A DNA stretch of 7,689 bases, taken from contig CAYISF010000030.1 in the NCBI GenBank assembly GCA_964366065.1, positions 1 to 7,689 on the forward strand, given 5' to 3'. This DNA comes from JBAZYZ01 sp964366065. GTDB taxonomy: Bacteria > Patescibacteriota > Minisyncoccia > Phycocordibacterales > VMEP01. The notes beneath the pieces were generated by a model. The model was not told the DNA's origin. It saw nothing but the letters and a program-made list of their open reading frames with translations, and made no database searches. The position numbers and the translations under genes were made by a program. Positions 4,874-7,689 of the stretch are shown here, in pieces; the stretch's first letter is position 1, and each line of letters begins with the position of its first letter.

Positions 4874-5164
4874 ATGATTAAACGTCTTGAATGCCGAATT
4901 TTCGGAAGAGTACAGTTTGTGATGTTCCGCGACTTCGCCAAGCGCAAAGCGGATGAGCTTGAACTTGTCGGCACGGTGGAAAATATGGCAGACGGAACGG
5001 TATTTGTCGTGGCCGAAGGTGATGGGGCGAAACTCGAAGAATTGCTCGGCCATTTGAAAAAAGGTCCGCTTTTTGCTAATGTTCTCTCTATTGAAGCAAA
5101 TTGGTTTCCGCCCGCCGGAGTGTTCACTGATTTCAAAATCCTCTATTATGGCAGACAAAATTAA
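4874..5164 (+). CDS. acyP: Acylphosphatase
   Basis: A 96-residue protein of the usual acylphosphatase size, which hydrolyses acyl phosphates such as acetyl or carbamoyl phosphate in the cytoplasm. The phosphate-binding loop reads GRVQFVMFR (11-19), ending in the catalytic arginine R19; the family form is GxVQGVxxR, so the loop glycine is a phenylalanine here. The second catalytic residue is N37 in VGTVENMADGTV (32-43), and VFVVAEGD (43-50) with LEELLGHLKKGP (54-65) follows the family order. First gene of a three-gene operon; its end overlaps the uppS start by 17 bases. Confidence 0.9.
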   Translation: MIKRLECRIFGRVQFVMFRDFAKRKADELELVGTVENMADGTVFVVAEGDGAKLEELLGHLKKGPLFANVLSIEANWFPPAGVFTDFKILYYGRQN

Positions 5165-5852
5165 ACATTATCCGAAATCAATAGGTATCATTATGGACGG
5201 CAACCGCCGTTTTGCTAAGTCGCGCGGACTTTCGCCTCTTAAAGGGCACGAGGCGGGCTATTCGCGTTTTAAAGAATTTGTCCGCTGGGCGAAAGAGTTC
5301 GGCATAAAAACACTTTATGTTTATGCTTTTTCGACAGAAAATTGGAATCGTCCAGATAATGAAGTCGGCTATCTGATGGGTCTTTTTGCCAAAGTAGTCG
5401 GGACGGAAGCTAAAGCACTAATCAGGGAAAAAGTGCGGGTTAAGTTTGTCGGGCAGATTGACAGATTTTCTCCGGTCATACGTTTAGGAATAAAAAGTTT
5501 AGAGAGGGCGACTGCTAAATTCACCGGTATGACGCTCGTGATTTGTGTTTCCTACGGCGGCCGCGCGGAAATCCTTTCAGCGGTCAAAGAGCTCTCGAAA
5601 AAAGAGGGGACAAAAGGAATCGCCAAACTGGATGAGAAAATGTTTTCAAAATATCTTTGGACCGCCGATTCCCCGGATCCGGAACTTATCATACGCACGA
5701 GCGGGGAAGTGCGCACGTCTAATTTTTTGCCGTGGCAGGCGGTGTACAGCGAGTGGTTTTTCACCAAAACCATGTGGCCGGCATTTACCAAGAAAGAGTT
5801 TGAAAAAATTCTCCGTGATTTTGGGAAACGCGAAGTGCGCCGCGGACGCTAA
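5148..5852 (+). CDS. uppS: Isoprenyl transferase, undecaprenyl diphosphate synthase
   Basis: A 234-residue cis-prenyltransferase that extends farnesyl diphosphate with isopentenyl diphosphate to the C55 lipid carrier used for peptidoglycan and surface glycans. It acts at the cytoplasmic membrane face. Motifs in order are IGIIMDGNRRFAKSRGL (12-28) with catalytic D17, GHEAG (33-37), YAFSTENWNRP (59-69), SYGGRAEI (135-142) and the C-terminal IIRTSGE (181-187) with SNFLPWQAVYSEWFF (191-205). Length is normal to slightly short. The start at 5148 was chosen because the upstream extension to 5073 reads through acyP and has no family character. No Shine-Dalgarno; the 17-base overlap suggests coupling to acyP. 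rlu follows after four bases. Confidence 0.95.
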   Translation: MADKIKHYPKSIGIIMDGNRRFAKSRGLSPLKGHEAGYSRFKEFVRWAKEFGIKTLYVYAFSTENWNRPDNEVGYLMGLFAKVVGTEAKALIREKVRVKFVGQIDRFSPVIRLGIKSLERATAKFTGMTLVICVSYGGRAEILSAVKELSKKEGTKGIAKLDEKMFSKYLWTADSPDPELIIRTSGEVRTSNFLPWQAVYSEWFFTKTMWPAFTKKEFEKILRDFGKREVRRGR

Positions 5853-5856
5853 TACC

Positions 5857-6627
5857 ATGAAACTCCCGAAAATAATTTATGAAGACAAGAATGTCTTCGT
5901 GTTCAACAAGCCCGCTGGGCTTTTGGTTCATGGCGATGGTCGCACCTCGAAGGAAAGCGAAGTTTCCTACGGGGCAGGCTCCGAAGAAACGTTTGCCGAT
6001 ATGCTTGCTGCGCATTATCCGAAGATGAAAAAGATAGGCGAGCCCATATGCTCTAAGGGCAAAGACGGGAAAGAAAAAATAATTTACCGTCCTGGCATTG
6101 TGCATCGCCTGGACAGAGGGACGACTGGAGTGCTTGTGGTGGCGAAAAACCAGAAATCATTTGAGTCATTGAAAAAACAGTTTCAGGACCGAACAGTCGT
6201 AAAAAAATATATTGTCGTGGTTCACGGCAAAATGAAGGATGTTCGGGGTATTATTGACCGGCCTATCGGCCGGAGCAGGAATGATTTCCGGAAGTGGTCG
6301 GCGATGCGGGGCACCCGCGGAGAGATCCGTCCCGCGGTGACGGAATATAAAGTTTTGAAGAATTTCTCCCAAAGCGGAGAGGATTTTACGGTGCTTGATG
6401 TTTCTCCCAAAACAGGACGAACCCATCAGATACGGGTGCATTTGAAGGCCATAAACCACCCTGTTGTGGGCGATTCTTTGTACGCGGGTAACAAGAGGTC
6501 AACTCTCGGTTTTAAGCGCCCTGCACTACATGCTGTTTCTGTTACCTTCTCTTCGCTGAAGGGAAAGAAAATCAGTGTTGAAGCTCCTATGCCGAAGGAT
6601 TTTTCATTTTTGAGAAAACTGGTCTAA
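5857..6627 (+). CDS. RluA-family pseudouridine synthase
   Basis: A 256-residue enzyme that converts uridine to pseudouridine in structured RNA, in this family usually 23S rRNA or tRNA. Conserved features are the N-terminal VFVFNKPAGLLVHGDG (13-28), the catalytic motif HRLDRGTTG (83-91) with D86, KKYIVVVHG (116-124), and GRTHQIRVHL (187-196) with HPVVGDSLYAG (201-211). There is no N-terminal S4 RNA-binding domain, so it is the catalytic domain alone, and the exact target (RluA-, RluC- or RluD-like) cannot be told. A loop at about 29-75 is longer than usual. The start at 5857 lies four bases after the uppS stop; the frame is open further upstream only through uppS. Confidence 0.93.
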   Translation: MKLPKIIYEDKNVFVFNKPAGLLVHGDGRTSKESEVSYGAGSEETFADMLAAHYPKMKKIGEPICSKGKDGKEKIIYRPGIVHRLDRGTTGVLVVAKNQKSFESLKKQFQDRTVVKKYIVVVHGKMKDVRGIIDRPIGRSRNDFRKWSAMRGTRGEIRPAVTEYKVLKNFSQSGEDFTVLDVSPKTGRTHQIRVHLKAINHPVVGDSLYAGNKRSTLGFKRPALHAVSVTFSSLKGKKISVEAPMPKDFSFLRKLV

Positions 6628-6642
6628 ATGGGACTTGAGGTG

Positions 6643-6671
6643 TTGACAATAAATGTCGTTATAGATATATA
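6643..6671 (+). promoter_or_regulatory. Near-consensus promoter for the 99-residue protein
   Basis: A perfect TTGACA (6643-6648), 17-base spacer and TATATA (6666-6671). Transcription would start near 6678 and give a leader of about 34 bases ending in a strong Shine-Dalgarno. It is the best promoter in the window. Confidence 0.78.
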
Positions 6672-6697
6672 TACAAGCAGTAACCTTGCCAATTTTT

Positions 6698-6705
6698 AGG
6701 GAGGA
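6698..6705 (+). promoter_or_regulatory. Strong ribosome binding site
   Basis: AGGGAGGA ends six bases before the ATG at 6712. It is unusually strong for this window, where most genes have no recognisable Shine-Dalgarno, and it fixes the start of the 99-residue protein. Confidence 0.85.
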
Positions 6706-6711
6706 ATTCCT

Positions 6712-7011
6712 ATGGACGCTTTGGATCCGGTAGAACGCTTTCTGGCTGAAAGAAAAAAGAAAAACAAGAGAAGGAAAGAAAAGAAAAACGAGAATCTCCG
6801 CATAGAAGTCAGAACAAAAAGCGGACTTTCGGTTATCGGTGACATATACGGACTCACGAAGGAAGAAGTTAAACTCCGTGAGTTTGTTTATGAGACAAGA
6901 CACTCTATCATTGGGCCTTATAGCATGGACCATTACACAGGTCGCGTGGCTGTGGTTGATAGGCGAGAAATAGAAGTAGTATTTGCAGGGGGTTCTTTCA
7001 CTGCGCCGTAA
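6712..7011 (+). CDS. Small basic protein, possibly Sm-like fold
   Basis: A 99-residue protein not recognised by name. Residues 12-27 are a highly charged basic segment (ERKKKNKRRKEKK, 13-25). The rest alternates like five short beta strands: LRIEVRTKSG (29-38), LSVIGDIYGL (39-48), EEVKLREFVYE (51-61) and RVAVVDRREIEVVF (78-91). The order G-x-x-x-x-G-x-x then x-V-x-L and a final VVDRREIEVV recalls the Sm1 and Sm2 motifs of Sm/LSm/Hfq-type RNA-binding proteins, but key Sm2 glycine and other signatures are missing, so this is only a fold guess. It is a stand-alone unit with the strongest promoter and ribosome site in the window, which suggests high expression. Its last codons and stop lie within the terminator hairpin. 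Confidence 0.8.
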   Translation: MDALDPVERFLAERKKKNKRRKEKKNENLRIEVRTKSGLSVIGDIYGLTKEEVKLREFVYETRHSIIGPYSMDHYTGRVAVVDRREIEVVFAGGSFTAP

Positions 7012-7028
7012 GGCGCAGTTTTATTTTG
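7001..7028 (+). terminator. Intrinsic terminator overlapping the stop codon
   Basis: CTGCGCC (7001-7007) pairs with GGCGCAG (7012-7018), extendable by A7000-T7019, around the loop GTAA, followed by TTTTATTTTG. The TAA stop of the 99-residue gene (7009-7011) is in the loop and the last codons are in the stem. Confidence 0.88.
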
Positions 7029-7037
7029 TAGGGATTG

Positions 7038-7066
7038 TTGCAGTTCCATAGAATGTATGTTAGATT
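7038..7066 (+). promoter_or_regulatory. Weak promoter candidate for rplS
   Basis: TTGCAG (7038-7043), 17-base spacer, TAGATT (7061-7066). A start near 7073 would leave about eight leader bases before the ATG at 7081 and no Shine-Dalgarno. A strong terminator just upstream means rplS needs its own promoter, which supports a site here. Confidence 0.35.
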
Positions 7067-7080
7067 TCTTCAATATTTAT

Positions 7081-7509
7081 ATGGCAATTAAACTTACATC
7101 CGTAGATATGGAATCGCGGCAAAAACTCGGCCTCAGATCGGGGGATACTGTTCGCGTGTGGTCCAAAGTGAAGGACAAGGACAAGGTCCGTCTGCAGGGT
7201 TTTGAAGGTCTTATTCTTTCAGTAAAGCACGGGACTACGGCGGGAGCGACATTTACCGTCAGGCGCATAGCGAGCGGCGTCGGCGTAGAAAAGATTTTCC
7301 CGCTTTATTCTCCGATGATTGACGAAATAGAGATATTGAAGCGTTCCAAGGTTCGCCGCGCCAAACTTTACTATGTCCGGGATAAAGCGGCCAAAGAGAT
7401 TCGCCGCAAGACGTCTGGCGAAAGAAAATTCATTCACAAAGTCGGGGGTGTTACGGTAGTTGCGGAGAGAGAGCCCGTTGATGAAGTTGTAAAAACAAAA
7501 GAAGAGTAA
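7081..7509 (+). CDS. rplS: 50S ribosomal protein L19
   Basis: A 142-residue ribosomal protein at the 30S-50S interface. The core is clear: SGDTVRVWSKV (20-30), RLQGFEGLILSVKHG (37-51), FTVRRIASGVGVEKIFPLYS (58-77), IDEIEILKRSKVRRAKLYYV (80-99). The usual length is about 115 residues; here a lysine- and glutamate-rich tail of about 30 residues follows (110-142). The start at 7081 matches the family; an in-frame ATG at 7057 would add eight residues and has no ribosome site. The gene is separated from the upstream unit by a terminator and followed by its own. Confidence 0.95.
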   Translation: MAIKLTSVDMESRQKLGLRSGDTVRVWSKVKDKDKVRLQGFEGLILSVKHGTTAGATFTVRRIASGVGVEKIFPLYSPMIDEIEILKRSKVRRAKLYYVRDKAAKEIRRKTSGERKFIHKVGGVTVVAEREPVDEVVKTKEE

Positions 7510-7515
7510 TAGAAT

Positions 7516-7541
7516 AAAATCCTCGCAAAAGCGGGGATTTT
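7516..7541 (+). terminator. Terminator of rplS
   Basis: AAAATCCTCGC (7516-7526) pairs with GCGGGGATTTT (7531-7541), eleven pairs with one T-G, around an AAAA loop. The T-run lies in the 3' arm and the stem is symmetric with A-run and T-run, so it could act in both directions. Confidence 0.75.
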
Positions 7542-7554
7542 AAAAATAGAATAT

Positions 7555-7639
7555 GCCCGGGTGGAGAAATTGGTAGACTTACTACCTTGAGGTGGTAGCG
7601 CCGTAAGGCATGCAGGTTCGAGTCCTGTCCCGGGCACCA
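7555..7639 (+). tRNA. tRNA-Leu(GAG)
   Basis: A class II tRNA with acceptor GCCCGGG (7555-7561) and CCCGGGC (7629-7635), anticodon stem CTACC/GGTAG (7582-7586 with 7594-7598), loop TTGAGGT with GAG at 7589-7591, a long variable arm with GCC-GTAA-GGC (7601-7610 region), T loop TTCGAGT and discriminator A7636. CCA is encoded (7637-7639), unlike the other two tRNAs here. It reads CUC/CUU codons. The last 50 bases (7640-7689) are AT-rich and show nothing I can name. Confidence 0.95.
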
Positions 7640-7689
7640 TAGTAGATACAGAAGAAGAAAAATTTAAAAACTCAAGTTCCTTTTCTCAA

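Noticed and set aside
5545..5856. Long N-terminal extension of the pseudouridine synthase
   Set aside because: It runs out of frame through uppS, whose own frame is strongly conserved; the RluA domain starts cleanly at 5857.
5785..6105. Minus-strand open frames opposite uppS and the pseudouridine synthase
   Set aside because: Shadows of conserved genes, with no family resemblance of their own.

Overview
The window reads as a piece of a small, streamlined bacterial chromosome, most likely from the Candidate Phyla Radiation (Patescibacteria, Parcubacteria-like). This rests on the style of the PilM/PilN/PilO set, a RuvX with a diverged middle motif, an acylphosphatase with a diverged phosphate loop, several starts with little or no leader and no Shine-Dalgarno, and tRNA genes of which only one encodes CCA. 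The placement is inferred by family resemblance; no search was run.

Layout. (1) 10-414: ruvX, the Holliday-junction resolvase-like nuclease. (2) 600-1481: a 293-residue protein of unknown function with two DnaJ-like CxxCxG knuckles, preceded by a leader with a clear Shine-Dalgarno and closed by a strong terminator at 1510-1540. (3) 1541-1814: a gene-free stretch dense in inverted repeats and promoter-like sites, ending exactly at the pilM start. (4) 1815-4329: a tightly coupled type IV pilus operon, pilM-pilN-pilO-(115-residue membrane protein), with overlaps of 8 and 4 bases and a 1-base gap. (5) 4324-4800: a structured non-coding block with tRNA-Arg(TCT) on plus, two multi-hairpin elements, a shared hairpin/terminator and tRNA-Val(TAC) on minus, whose 3' end is duplicated 149 bases away. 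(6) 4874-6627: a second compact operon, acylphosphatase, undecaprenyl diphosphate synthase (uppS) and an RluA-family pseudouridine synthase. (7) 6643-7028: a single-gene unit with a near-consensus promoter, a strong Shine-Dalgarno, a 99-residue possibly Sm-like basic protein, and a terminator that overlaps the stop codon. (8) 7081-7639: rplS (ribosomal protein L19) with its terminator, then tRNA-Leu(GAG).

How the genes fit together. PilM (cytoplasmic actin-like) with PilN and PilO (single-span membrane proteins) forms the inner-membrane alignment platform of a type IV pilus; the fourth protein shares their operon and one-span topology and is a candidate lineage-specific platform component. 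UppS makes the lipid carrier for cell-wall glycan synthesis. RluA-like enzyme, L19 and three tRNAs belong to translation; RuvX to DNA/RNA processing.

The parts most worth a second look are the pilM leader, where two hairpins compete for the bases just before AUG; the two structured elements around the tRNA genes; the duplicated tRNA-Val end; and the two orphan proteins (293 and 99 residues). No CRISPR array, transposase, prophage gene or defence system is present.
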